Below are positions 50,884-59,734 of a DNA stretch of 64,000 bases, piece by piece. The stretch's first letter is position 1. Every line of letters starts with the position of its first letter. The translations under genes were made by a program, and so were the position numbers. Source of the stretch: Bradyrhizobium sp. OK095 (GTDB taxonomy: Bacteria > Pseudomonadota > Alphaproteobacteria > Rhizobiales > Xanthobacteraceae); NCBI RefSeq assembly GCF_900109945.1, contig NZ_FOBX01000002.1, forward strand, positions 744,001 through 808,000, written 5' to 3'. A model generated the notes under the pieces. It was not told where the DNA came from. It ran no database searches and worked only from the letters and a program-made list of their open reading frames with translations.

Positions 50884-51963
50884 TCATCTCCACGGCTGCA
50901 CGATGATCTTGGTGTGCGCCTCGGGATTGGCGAGGTCGGCGAATGCCTTTGCGACGCCGTCGATGCCGATCTCGGCTGTGACCATCGCGGCCGCATCCAC
51001 CAGCCCCTCCGCGATCAGGCGCAGAGACGCCGCAAATTCGTCCGGGGTGTAGCCGAGCACATATTGGACGTTGAGCTCCTTCATGATGCCGAGCATGGGT
51101 TCGCTCTTGTCGGCCTCCATACAGACGCCGACCACCACGATGCGCGCATCGCGCGGGGCGCCCTCGAACACCTGCTGCAACAGGCCGGGCACGCCGACGC
51201 ACTCGAAGATGAGGGCAGGTTTCAGCGCCGGCAGCATGGCCTGGAGCGGAGGACGCGCCGCCTTCTCGGCCTCCGACATCTGCGCGTGCTCGGCCCAGTT
51301 CGCATAAGGCTGCGATACCCTGGGATCGACCACGATGTCGGCGCCAAGCTGAGCTGCGAGCGCACGCCGCGCCGGCGAATAATCGGCGGCGACGATCGGG
51401 TGCAGACCCCTGATCTTCAGCGCGGCAATGACCGCGAGCCCGACCGGCCCGCAGCCGATCACAAGCGGAACCTCGCCGCCGCTGATATTGGCTTTCGCCA
51501 CGGCATGGACGCCGACCGCGAGCGGTTCGGTGAGCGCGGCATGTTCCGGCGCAAGACCATTCGGTACTTCCAGCAGCAGCGGCTCGCTGAGCAGCATCTG
51601 CTCCGCATAGCCACCGACAAAATCGTTGGAATAGCCGATGCCCTTGATGCCCTCCGGCGTCAGCACCGCGGGCAGCGAGCAGACATGCGTGCCCGGCTTG
51701 AGCTTGCGCGTGGTACCCGGGCCGTAGTCGACGATTTCGCAGCAGAACTCGTGGCCGAAGACGACGTCGCGCGACAGATCCATCGACGGTCGCCCGGTCT
51801 TCCTCGCCATCTCCACCATCCGCGGCGCATGCTGGCGCGCGTGCAGGTCGGAGCCGCAGATGCCGCAAGCGAGCGTCTTGACCAGCACCTGGCCGGGCCC
51901 GGGCTTCGGCTCGGCCATCTGGCCAACGACAATCTCACCGTTTCTGAAGATCGCAGCGCGCAT
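50884..51963 (-). CDS. Zinc-dependent alcohol dehydrogenase family protein
   Basis: A 359-residue medium-chain dehydrogenase. The catalytic zinc cysteine is in ACGICGSDLHA, the GHE motif is VVFGHEFCCE, and the NAD-binding Rossmann motif is VIGCGPVGLAVIA. The four-cysteine structural zinc loop of classical enzymes is not visible, as only one cysteine occurs in that region. ATG 51963 has GGGAGGAG just upstream. It is followed 116 bases later by the CHAT gene, which I treat as a separate unit. The substrate is unknown. Confidence 0.9.
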   Translation of the reverse strand: MRAAIFRNGEIVVGQMAEPKPGPGQVLVKTLACGICGSDLHARQHAPRMVEMARKTGRPSMDLSRDVVFGHEFCCEIVDYGPGTTRKLKPGTHVCSLPAVLTPEGIKGIGYSNDFVGGYAEQMLLSEPLLLEVPNGLAPEHAALTEPLAVGVHAVAKANISGGEVPLVIGCGPVGLAVIAALKIRGLHPIVAADYSPARRALAAQLGADIVVDPRVSQPYANWAEHAQMSEAEKAARPPLQAMLPALKPALIFECVGVPGLLQQVFEGAPRDARIVVVGVCMEADKSEPMLGIMKELNVQYVLGYTPDEFAASLRLIAEGLVDAAAMVTAEIGIDGVAKAFADLANPEAHTKIIVQPWR

Positions 51964-52023
51964 CCGGCTCCTCCCATTTTGTTGGAGCCGTTGATAGCAC
52001 AAAGCCGGATTCGAAATATTGCG

Positions 52024-53010
52024 TCAGGGGTTCGGGGAGCGCTCTGCCTGCACCAGAAGCTGGGCGCGGCGGATGCGCTCGCGATGGGCGATGTAGAGAC
52101 CGCTGGCGACGATGAAAGCCGCGCCGACGATGGTCCAGAGATCAGGCACTTCGCCGAACAGGAAGAAGCCCAAGATGCTGACCCAGAGCAACTGCGTGTA
52201 GGAGAATGGCGCCAGCACCGAGGCATCGCCGTAGCGATAGGCCAGCACGATGATCCACTGCCCGACGGTGGACGCGACACCGATCACGATGCCCAGTCCG
52301 ATCGCGGTCCAGCTCGGCGTCACCCAGACGAACGGCACCATCACGCTGAGGATCGCAACGCCTGTGAGCGCGGAATACGCCATCGTGGTGACGACGGCTT
52401 CGCGCCCGCTGATCATGCGGGTCAGGATCAACGCGGCAGCCCAGCAGAACGCCGAGATGATCGGAAAGAATGCGGCGACGTGAAACGCGCTGGAGCCCGG
52501 GCGCAGGATGATCATCACGCCGGTCAGACCGATCGCGGTCGCGATCCAGCGGCGCATGCCCACCTTCTCGCTCAGGAAGATGATCGACAGCGCGGTGACG
52601 AACAGCGGCGAGACGAAGCCGGTAGCGGAGGCTTCCGCGATCGGCAGGAAGCTCAGGCCGGTGATGAAGAACAGCGAGGAGCCGAGCAGCGCGGTACCGC
52701 GCATCAGTTGCAGGCCAAGCCGCTCGGTGCGCATCGCATAGATCGGCGAAGCCGGCAGCATCACCGGCGTGAACATCAGCGCGAACGTGACGAAGCGGAT
52801 CCAGGTGATCTCGATCGACGGCAGGCTCGTCGACAAATATTTCGCGGTGACGTCGGAGCAGCCGAGAAACACCGTCGACAGCAGCACCAGCGCGATGCCC
52901 TTGAAGGGATGATCGACGCGCGCAGGTGCACGGCGAGCCTCCTGCTTCTTCTCGGTCACGGGCATGGAAATACTGTCGAGCCTTGCGGCTGCGGCGGGCG
53001 GCGGTGTCAC
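52024..53010 (-). CDS. EamA/DMT-family transporter
   Basis: A 328-residue membrane protein with ten predicted hydrophobic segments in two EamA repeats (the first about residues 35-165, the second about 175-310). FKGIALVLLSTVFLGCSDV and FSYTQLLWVSILGFFLFGEVPD are typical repeat motifs. The GTG at 53010 gives a short basic N-terminal tail; ATG 52965 (MPVTEKK) is an alternative start. It is probably an exporter or permease of a small metabolite. It is followed 60 bases later by the alcohol dehydrogenase gene. Confidence 0.9.
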   Translation of the reverse strand: MTPPPAAAARLDSISMPVTEKKQEARRAPARVDHPFKGIALVLLSTVFLGCSDVTAKYLSTSLPSIEITWIRFVTFALMFTPVMLPASPIYAMRTERLGLQLMRGTALLGSSLFFITGLSFLPIAEASATGFVSPLFVTALSIIFLSEKVGMRRWIATAIGLTGVMIILRPGSSAFHVAAFFPIISAFCWAAALILTRMISGREAVVTTMAYSALTGVAILSVMVPFVWVTPSWTAIGLGIVIGVASTVGQWIIVLAYRYGDASVLAPFSYTQLLWVSILGFFLFGEVPDLWTIVGAAFIVASGLYIAHRERIRRAQLLVQAERSPNP

Positions 53011-53151
53011 GGCTGGAACCTGGGAAATACGATTCGGGAACGGGCGTAAAAAACGACAATTGCGCCGCTTTCACAACTTCCGAAAACAGGATGCCGATAT
53101 GCGCTGAGGTCCGCGCGCGTCAATACTCCATTAATAATAGGCTTTTGTGCA

Positions 53152-53991
53152 CTACAGCATGGGCAGACCACGCGGCTTCGGACCGCGCGGAAACGCCGCA
53201 TCGAGCGCGGAAATCTCCTCTTTCGTCAGCACGAGATCGCCGGCGGCCGCATTTTCGCCGGCATGTTCGGCGGATGACGCTTTCGGGATCACGAACACCG
53301 TAGTCGCACGGGCGAGAAAGCTCAGCGCGACCTGACGCGGCGTCGCGCGACGCGTTTCCGCGATGCGCGCAAGCACGGCGCCGCCTTTGCTGCGCGCGTC
53401 AGGGAAATCATCATGACCGAACGGCGAATACGCGACAACGGCAACACCGTGCTGCTCGCACCACGGGATCACAGCATGCTCGATCGCGCGCTCCTTGAGA
53501 TGATAGAGCACCTGATTGCAAGCGATGCGGCCTTCGCCGGCAACATCGAGAATTTCGTCGAGATCGTCGGCGTCGAAATTGGAGACGCCCCACGATTTGA
53601 TTTTTCCTGCCTTCACCAGCTCCTCGAACGCGGCGACGGTGTCTTCGAGCGGATAGGAGCCTCGCCAATGCAGCAGATAGCAATCGAGATGATCGGTCTT
53701 CAACCGCTTCAGCGAACGCTCGCAGGCCGTGATGGTGCCGCGGCGCGAGGCGTTGCTCGGCAGCACCTTTGACACGAGGAACACCTCGTCACGTCGGCCA
53801 GCAATCGCGTCCGCGATGACAAGCTCGGCATCGCCATACATCTCGGCGGTGTCGATATGGGTCATGCCGAGATCGAGCCCGCGCTGAAGCGCCGCGATCG
53901 CGCGCTTGCGATCGCCATGGTCGAGATACCAGGTGCCCTGCCCGATGACGGAGACGTTGGCGCCGGTCTTGCCGAAGGGGTGCGTGTTCAT
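53152..53991 (-). CDS. Aldo/keto reductase
   Basis: A 279-residue NADPH-dependent reductase of the AKR fold. The tetrad is visible: aspartate in HIDTAEMYGDAE, tyrosine in the same segment, lysine in FLVSKVLPSNA and histidine in CYLLHWRGSYP. The C-terminal VFVIPKASS binds the cofactor phosphate. It starts 18 bases after the stop of an SMP-30 lactonase gene and is probably co-transcribed with it, which fits a carbohydrate oxidation or reduction role. Confidence 0.92.
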   Translation of the reverse strand: MNTHPFGKTGANVSVIGQGTWYLDHGDRKRAIAALQRGLDLGMTHIDTAEMYGDAELVIADAIAGRRDEVFLVSKVLPSNASRRGTITACERSLKRLKTDHLDCYLLHWRGSYPLEDTVAAFEELVKAGKIKSWGVSNFDADDLDEILDVAGEGRIACNQVLYHLKERAIEHAVIPWCEQHGVAVVAYSPFGHDDFPDARSKGGAVLARIAETRRATPRQVALSFLARATTVFVIPKASSAEHAGENAAAGDLVLTKEEISALDAAFPRGPKPRGLPML

Positions 53992-54009
53992 GTCTATTCC
54001 TACAGAGCG

Positions 54010-54909
54010 TTACAGTCCGCTGATGTCCGCCACCAGCACGCTGCCGGTTGCAGACTCCGTAATATAGAGCCGATCTTTCTTCGCGCCACCGATGGCGACA
54101 TTGGTGCAGTTCGGCCCCGCGCATGATTTGATCCGTGCGATCAATTCGCCGTTCGGCGCGAACACGAAGACGTGGCCGAGCGAGGCATGGCCGACGAAGA
54201 GGCGACCCTTCGCGTCCATGGTCATGCCGTCGGGGCCGCTGGTGCCGAACAGCGAGCAGAAGCGGCCGACTTTGGACACGCTGCCGTCCTTCATGAAGGG
54301 CAGCCGCCACACCGCATTGTCGCGCGTCATCGCGACGAACAGCACGGTTTCGGTGGGGTCGAGCACCAGGCCATTCGGGCTGATGCCGGTGTCGATGAGG
54401 CAATCGAGTCGGCCGCTCGACGAGAGCTTATAGACACGACCGCTGGGATCGTGCAGGCCGGTCTGGCCCTGGTCCGTGAAATAGATGTCGCCATTGGAAG
54501 CGAGATGCAAATCGTTACAGCCGCGGAACGATTCTGAATTGCGCGCAGTCAGGATCGGCTTGATGCGGCCGTCCCTGGCATCGAGTTCCATGATGCCGTG
54601 CATATAGTCGGCCACGAGAATGCGGCCATCGGCGGCGATCTTCAGTCCGTTCGGCCAGCCATCGTATTCGGTCACCAGCGACCATTCACCATCGGGCGCG
54701 ATGCGGAAGATGCGACCGAAGGGAATGTCGACGATGTAGAGATGGCCGTCCTTGTCGAAGGACGGACCTTCGATGAAGCTGTCGGTCGGCACGCCCGGCC
54801 GGTTGGCATCGGCCCAATCGGTCCGCACGCCCTTGCGGCGGAATTTCTCGGGCATGGCGGAGAAGAGCCTGGTTTCGATCAGGCGCGGCGGCGTTTCCAG
54901 GTACATCAT
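54010..54909 (-). CDS. SMP-30/gluconolactonase family protein
   Basis: A beta-propeller hydrolase of about 299 residues. Likely metal-binding positions are in SFIEGPSFDKDGHLYIVD, GWPNGLKIAADGRI, CNDLHLASNGDIYFTD and GPDGMTMDAKGRLF. ATG 54909 (MMYLETPPR) is chosen over the open-frame start at 54993, whose first 28 residues lack family character; no strong ribosome-binding site is seen. It is the second SMP-30 member in the window. It probably opens a sugar lactone, with the aldo/keto reductase gene following it. Confidence 0.85.
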   Translation of the reverse strand: MMYLETPPRLIETRLFSAMPEKFRRKGVRTDWADANRPGVPTDSFIEGPSFDKDGHLYIVDIPFGRIFRIAPDGEWSLVTEYDGWPNGLKIAADGRILVADYMHGIMELDARDGRIKPILTARNSESFRGCNDLHLASNGDIYFTDQGQTGLHDPSGRVYKLSSSGRLDCLIDTGISPNGLVLDPTETVLFVAMTRDNAVWRLPFMKDGSVSKVGRFCSLFGTSGPDGMTMDAKGRLFVGHASLGHVFVFAPNGELIARIKSCAGPNCTNVAIGGAKKDRLYITESATGSVLVADISGL

Positions 54910-55034
54910 GGTTGTTTTGATTGTTGGGTTAGTGACGGGGACCGCGCCAGCATAAGGGACAATGTCGGGGCCGTCGATTGCCGCACAGATCATGGCAGCA
55001 AATCAGGCTCAAGCAGGCCGACGGGCAATCCGGA

Positions 55035-56897
55035 CTAGCTGCCCCGCAATACCCTGAGCGCATTCAGGATAACCGCGACGTCGATCGCCTCCTGCATCAG
55101 CGCACCCTCGACTGGCGTGAGATAGCCGAACGCGGCTGCGATCATGCCGAGCGTGGACAGGCCGATGCCTGCATAGACGCTTTCGAGCGCAATCAAGCGC
55201 GCGCGCCGCGCGATCTCGATTGCCGGCACGATGCGATCGAGCGTGTCGACCAGCAGCACGGCGTCGGCTGCCTCCGCCGACGCCGCGGCGCCCTTCGCGC
55301 CCATGGCAACGCCGACATCGGCCGCAGCCAGCGCCGGCGCGTCGTTGACGCCGTCGCCGACCATCATCACCGGGCCCGCCTTGCGCTCGGAGAGCACGAC
55401 CAGGACCTTCTGGTCCGGCGTCAGGTCAGCGCGCACCGCATCGAGGCCCAAACCGGCAGTGACGGCGTCTGCGACGTCGCGGCGGTCACCGGTCGCGAGC
55501 ACGATGCGCTCGACTCCGAGACCTCGGAGTTTCGTCAGCAACGCCGCGATGCCGACGCGGAGCTCGTCGGCGAGCACAATGCGGCCGGCGAGGCGCCCGT
55601 CGACCGCGAGCCACACCACGACGGCGCCCGGCGGGTCGAGGGCTTGCGTGGGATCCAGCTCCCTGTCCGCCGGCGCCAGTTGCGCGCGGACATAGCTGAT
55701 GCCGCCTACCGCCGCGCGACGTTCCTCCACAATTCCGGAGATACCCTCGCCCGGTGTCTCGATCATCTCCGTCGGCACCGTCAGCGCGAGGCCGCGGCGC
55801 TGCGCCTCGGCGACCAGCGCCTGCGCGATGACGTGCTTCGAGGCCTGGTCGAGCGAAGCCGCGATGCGGATGACGTCGTCCTCGACGAGGCCTTCGGCGG
55901 CGTGGATCGCGACCACGCTGGCCTTGCCGTCGGTCAGCGTACCCGTCTTGTCGACGACCAACGAGCGAATGCGCGCCATGGTCTCGAGTGCCTTGCCGCC
56001 TTTGATCAGGATGCCGTGGTGTGCCGCGCGCGACAGGCCGGCGACGATGGCGACGGGCACCGCGAGAATGAGCGGGCACGGCGTCGCGACCACCAGCACG
56101 GCGACCATGCGGATCGGATCCCGCGTCCAGGCCCACGCGGCGCCCGCTATTGCAAGCGTGGCGACGAGGAAGACGACCGCATAGCGATCGGCCAGACGTA
56201 CCATCGGCGCCTTGGAGCGCTGCGCCGCCTCGACCAGGCGGACGATGCCGGCATAGGTGCTCTGCGCGGCGGGGCGCGCCGCGACGAGATCGAAGGCCTC
56301 GCCGGCATTGGTCGCGCCGCTCATCACGGCCTCGCCCGCCACGCGCTGCACCGGCAGCGACTCCCCGGTCAGCGCCGACTGATCGAGCACCGCAAGCGAA
56401 CTCGCGAGCGTGCCGTCGACCGGCACGATCTCGCCCTGGCGGATCAAGAGCCGGTCGCCGGCCGCGACCAGCTCGACGTCGATCTCCTCCAGCTGATGGT
56501 CGCGATGGCGCATCGCCGTGCGCGGCGCACGCGAAAGCAACGCCGTCATCTCGCGCCGCGCGTGGCCTTCGGCAAAGTCTTCAAGATATTGCCCGCCGGC
56601 GTACATCAGCGCGACGACGACCGCAGCGAGTTGCTGGCCAACCAGCAGTGCCGACGTCATCGAGAGCGCAGCCACGATGTCGAGGCCGAACTCGCCGCGG
56701 CTCACACCGCGTATGATCTCGACGAGCAGTGCGATCAGCACGGGCAGCGTCGAGATCGCCCAGACCAGCTCGACCCATTGTTCGTCACCGGTAGCGCGCA
56801 GGACGAAGCCCAGCACCAGGCCTGCGGCCGGGAAGCCGATCAGGAGCGGGCGAATGGGGACGTCTGACCGAGGCGCGGACACGGAGAACACCGGCAA
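55035..56897 (-). CDS. Heavy-metal P1B-type ATPase with TPC motif
   Basis: A 620-residue ion-pumping ATPase. Motifs are ALTGESLP (actuator), DKTGTLTDGK (phosphorylated aspartate) and MVGDGVNDAPAL. The membrane metal motif is ATPCPLILA, that is TPC rather than the CPC of copper pumps. The usual SxHP motif reads SKHVIAQAL, with valine for proline. There is no N-terminal CxxC metal-binding domain and no C-terminal hemerythrin domain. TPC is the motif of the P1B-5 group linked to nickel and iron, so such a metal is a possibility. A FixK/FNR-like half-site lies upstream. Confidence 0.88.
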   Translation of the reverse strand: MPVFSVSAPRSDVPIRPLLIGFPAAGLVLGFVLRATGDEQWVELVWAISTLPVLIALLVEIIRGVSRGEFGLDIVAALSMTSALLVGQQLAAVVVALMYAGGQYLEDFAEGHARREMTALLSRAPRTAMRHRDHQLEEIDVELVAAGDRLLIRQGEIVPVDGTLASSLAVLDQSALTGESLPVQRVAGEAVMSGATNAGEAFDLVAARPAAQSTYAGIVRLVEAAQRSKAPMVRLADRYAVVFLVATLAIAGAAWAWTRDPIRMVAVLVVATPCPLILAVPVAIVAGLSRAAHHGILIKGGKALETMARIRSLVVDKTGTLTDGKASVVAIHAAEGLVEDDVIRIAASLDQASKHVIAQALVAEAQRRGLALTVPTEMIETPGEGISGIVEERRAAVGGISYVRAQLAPADRELDPTQALDPPGAVVVWLAVDGRLAGRIVLADELRVGIAALLTKLRGLGVERIVLATGDRRDVADAVTAGLGLDAVRADLTPDQKVLVVLSERKAGPVMMVGDGVNDAPALAAADVGVAMGAKGAAASAEAADAVLLVDTLDRIVPAIEIARRARLIALESVYAGIGLSTLGMIAAAFGYLTPVEGALMQEAIDVAVILNALRVLRGS

Positions 56898-56939
56898 TTA
56901 ATTGGGTGGCCAGTATCGCCGGGAGCGGATGGCGCCGTG

Positions 56940-56953
56940 CTGACTCAGATCAA
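56940..56953. promoter_or_regulatory. FixK/FNR-like box, weak
   Basis: On the minus strand TTGATCTGAGTCAG resembles the FixK/FNR consensus TTGAT-N4-ATCAA: the first half is perfect and the second half matches 3 of 5. It lies about 50 bases before the P-type ATPase start codon. A single half-site may occur by chance, so confidence is low. Confidence 0.3.
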
Positions 56954-56974
56954 GTGGATGACAAAGCGTGGCCA

Positions 56975-57018
56975 CCTCTCACTGTCGTCCTGGCGAGAGC
57001 CCGGACGACGGTGAGAGG
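56975..57018. terminator. Hairpin following nasC
   Basis: CCTCTCAC-T-GTCGTCC (56975-56990) pairs with GGACGAC-G-GTGAGAGG (57003-57018) around a 12-base loop, with one mismatch. It lies 9 bases after the nasC stop on the minus strand. No T run follows, but its position suggests transcription end or message protection for the nitrate operon. Confidence 0.6.
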
Positions 57019-57026
57019 TACGGCAT

Positions 57027-59732
57027 TTAACTCGCCGCGCCCGCAAGCTTTGCCTGCTTCGGCGGCGCCATTTCGGTCGTCGCAATCAGCCGCTTCAGCT
57101 CGGGGATGCAGGAGCCGCAATTGGTGCCGGCCTTGAGTTTTGCGCCGATATCGGCCGCCGTGCGCGCGCCGGCAACGATAGTCTCGCAGATGGTGCCGCG
57201 GCCGACGCCGAAGCAGGCGCAGACGATCGGGCCGGTTGAGGCGGCGCCTTCGCTGGACTTGCCTGACAGCAGCATACGGCGCTGATCGTCGGTGACGCGA
57301 TCGGCCACGAACAGGCCCTTCACCACCTCCCAGTCGCCGGCGTCATGCGCGGGGCCAACGAACAGGCAGGTCTCGATGCGATCTCCATCAAACGAAGCCG
57401 CGCGAAAAACACCGCCGCCGAAATCGCGGTATTCGGCGACGTCCTCCCCGGCGACGCCATCGAGCCAGGCCGGCCAGCGCGACAGATCGGCGTTGTCGGC
57501 AAAGAGATAACCGAAGCCGCCCGTAACAGTGACGCGGGTCCACATCAGGTTTGGCGGCAGATCGAGCTGTTTTCGCGACAGCGCAAAACCTCGGAAGACG
57601 TATTCATACGGCGTGATCGCCGCCGGCGTCGCTTTGGACTCCGGCTGCCCTGAGAACGGATCGGTGAACGGTGCGACCAGCGCGCCGACGCGGCCGTGCG
57701 AGGCATTCATCGCGCTCCAGTGGATCGGCGCGAACAGCGTGCCGCGCTGCTGGCGGTCGCTGACGACGACCTTCAGGATGCACTGGCCGTAGTCGGTGGT
57801 GATACGGGCAAAGCCGTCATGGACGATGTTGTATTTGTTGGCGTCGTCAGGATGGATCTCGACGAACGGCTCGGGCAGATGCGCGCCCAGCCGCTGGCTC
57901 AGACCCGTGCGCGTCATGGTGTGCCACTGGTCGCGGATGCGTCCGGTGTTGAGACGCAGCGGGCGCGACGGCCCGATCTCGCCGCGCAGCGCAGGCACCT
58001 CCGGCGCGACAAAACGGCCCTTGCCGTCATTGGTGAAGAAGCCGCCTTGCGCGAAGAAACGTTCACCCGGCGCCTCGCCTTCCCGCGCCGGCCACAGCAC
58101 CGGCTTCAAGGCATCGAAGGCTTCGTCGGATAGCGAGGTCAGCGCGCCGATGTCGAAATCGCGGCTGCCATCGTTCTCGAAGGCCGAGAGCGCCGCATGT
58201 TCGCGGAAGATATCCGCAGCGGATCTGTAATTAAAACTGTCGCCGAAGCCGAGGCGCTTGGCGGTCTCGCTCACGATCCACCAGTCCGGCCTCGACTCGC
58301 CGGGCGCCGGCAGGAACGAGCGCTGGCGCGAGATGCGGCGCTCGGAGTTGGTCACCGTGCCCGACTTCTCGCCCCAGGCCAGCGCCGGCAGCAGCACATG
58401 CGGACCGGCATCGACCGTGTCGTTGGACAGCACGTTCTCGGACACCACGAACAGCTCGAGCTTCTTCAGCGCCTCGCGCACGAAGTCGGCGTCGGGCAGC
58501 GACACTGCCGGGTTGGTGCCCATCACCCACAGCGCCTTGACCTCGCCGCGGTTGATCGCCTCGAACAACTGCACCGCCTTCAGACCCTCATGGGTCGCGA
58601 TGCGCGGCGCCTTCCAGAACCGCCGCACCCGATCGATGTCGGGCGGCGTGAAGTTCATATGCGCGGCGAGCTGGTTGGCGAGGCCGCCGACCTCGCGGCC
58701 GCCCATCGCGTTGGGCTGGCCGGTGAGCGAGAACGGCGAGGCGCCGGGCTTGCCGATGCGACCGGTGGCGAGATGGCAGTTGAGGATCGCGTTGACCTTG
58801 TCGGTGCCCTGCGCCGATTGGTTGACGCCCTGCGAGTAGAGCGTGACGACGCGCTGGGTGTCGCGGAACATCTTGAAGAAGGTGGCGACATCCTGTTCGG
58901 AGAGGCCCGTGGCCAGCGCGGTCGCGGTAACGCTGCCGGCGATGTTGCGCGCGCGGGCCAGCGCGTCGTCGAAGCCCGACGTGTTGCTGGCGATGTAGTC
59001 CTGGTCCAATGCGCCGTTGTCGGCGAGATGGACGAACAGGCCGGAGAACAGCGCGGTGTCGGTGCCGGGCTTGAGGCCGAGGAACAATTCGACGTCGGTT
59101 GCGGTGTCGGTGCGGCGCGGATCAATCACGATCATGCGCGCGCCGCGCTCCTGCTTATTCTTCAACATGCGCTGGAACAGCACCGGGTGGCACCAGGCGG
59201 CGTTCGAGCCGACGAAGACCAGCAGATCGGCCTGGTCGAGATCCTCGTAGCAGCCGGGCACGGTGTCGGCGCCGAAGGCACGGCGGTGGCCGGCGACCGA
59301 GGACGACATGCAGAGTCGCGAATTGGTGTCGACGTTTGCCGTGCCGACAAACCCCTTCATCAGCTTGTTGGCGACGTAATAGTCCTCGGTGAGGAGCTGG
59401 CCGGACAGATAGAACGCGACCGCATCAGCGCCGTCGCGCGCGACGATGTGCTGCATGCGATGGGCGACGTGGTCGAGCGCATCGCTCCAGGCGACGCGCT
59501 CCAGCACGCCCTTGCAGCGGATCATCGGATAGAGCAGCCGGCTCTCGAGCCCAACGGTCTCGCCGAGCGCGGAGCCCTTCGAGCAGAGACGGCCGAAATT
59601 GGCGGGATGATCGGGATCGCCTGCGATCGCCGCGCCGCCCTTGCCGTCGGGCGTCGCGAGCACGCCGCAGCCGACGCCGCAATAGGGGCAGGTCGTCTTG
59701 GTGGCGCGGAGTTTTGGATCGATCGCCGTCAT
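57027..59732 (-). CDS. nasC: Assimilatory nitrate reductase catalytic subunit
   Basis: A molybdopterin enzyme of about 901 residues that reduces nitrate to nitrite in the cytoplasm. The N-terminal 4Fe-4S motif is CPYCGVGCGV...RLCSKG. Mo-bisMGD binding is supported by SSSVAGHRRAFGAD and WVMGTNPAVSLPD. A C-terminal extension of about 70 residues has a BFD-like 2Fe-2S motif (CACFGVG, then NCGSCIPELK). ATG 59732 is preferred over TTG 59738, which overlaps the flp stop. The gene follows flp. The same order, narK-bjgb-flp-nasC, is described in Bradyrhizobium diazoefficiens. Confidence 0.93.
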   Translation of the reverse strand: MTAIDPKLRATKTTCPYCGVGCGVLATPDGKGGAAIAGDPDHPANFGRLCSKGSALGETVGLESRLLYPMIRCKGVLERVAWSDALDHVAHRMQHIVARDGADAVAFYLSGQLLTEDYYVANKLMKGFVGTANVDTNSRLCMSSSVAGHRRAFGADTVPGCYEDLDQADLLVFVGSNAAWCHPVLFQRMLKNKQERGARMIVIDPRRTDTATDVELFLGLKPGTDTALFSGLFVHLADNGALDQDYIASNTSGFDDALARARNIAGSVTATALATGLSEQDVATFFKMFRDTQRVVTLYSQGVNQSAQGTDKVNAILNCHLATGRIGKPGASPFSLTGQPNAMGGREVGGLANQLAAHMNFTPPDIDRVRRFWKAPRIATHEGLKAVQLFEAINRGEVKALWVMGTNPAVSLPDADFVREALKKLELFVVSENVLSNDTVDAGPHVLLPALAWGEKSGTVTNSERRISRQRSFLPAPGESRPDWWIVSETAKRLGFGDSFNYRSAADIFREHAALSAFENDGSRDFDIGALTSLSDEAFDALKPVLWPAREGEAPGERFFAQGGFFTNDGKGRFVAPEVPALRGEIGPSRPLRLNTGRIRDQWHTMTRTGLSQRLGAHLPEPFVEIHPDDANKYNIVHDGFARITTDYGQCILKVVVSDRQQRGTLFAPIHWSAMNASHGRVGALVAPFTDPFSGQPESKATPAAITPYEYVFRGFALSRKQLDLPPNLMWTRVTVTGGFGYLFADNADLSRWPAWLDGVAGEDVAEYRDFGGGVFRAASFDGDRIETCLFVGPAHDAGDWEVVKGLFVADRVTDDQRRMLLSGKSSEGAASTGPIVCACFGVGRGTICETIVAGARTAADIGAKLKAGTNCGSCIPELKRLIATTEMAPPKQAKLAGAAS

Positions 59733-59734
59733 CG

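Noticed and set aside
50761..53049. A 762-codon plus-strand frame opposite the alcohol dehydrogenase and transporter genes
   Set aside because: The composition is Arg/His/Asp-rich without motifs, and the minus-strand genes are well supported.
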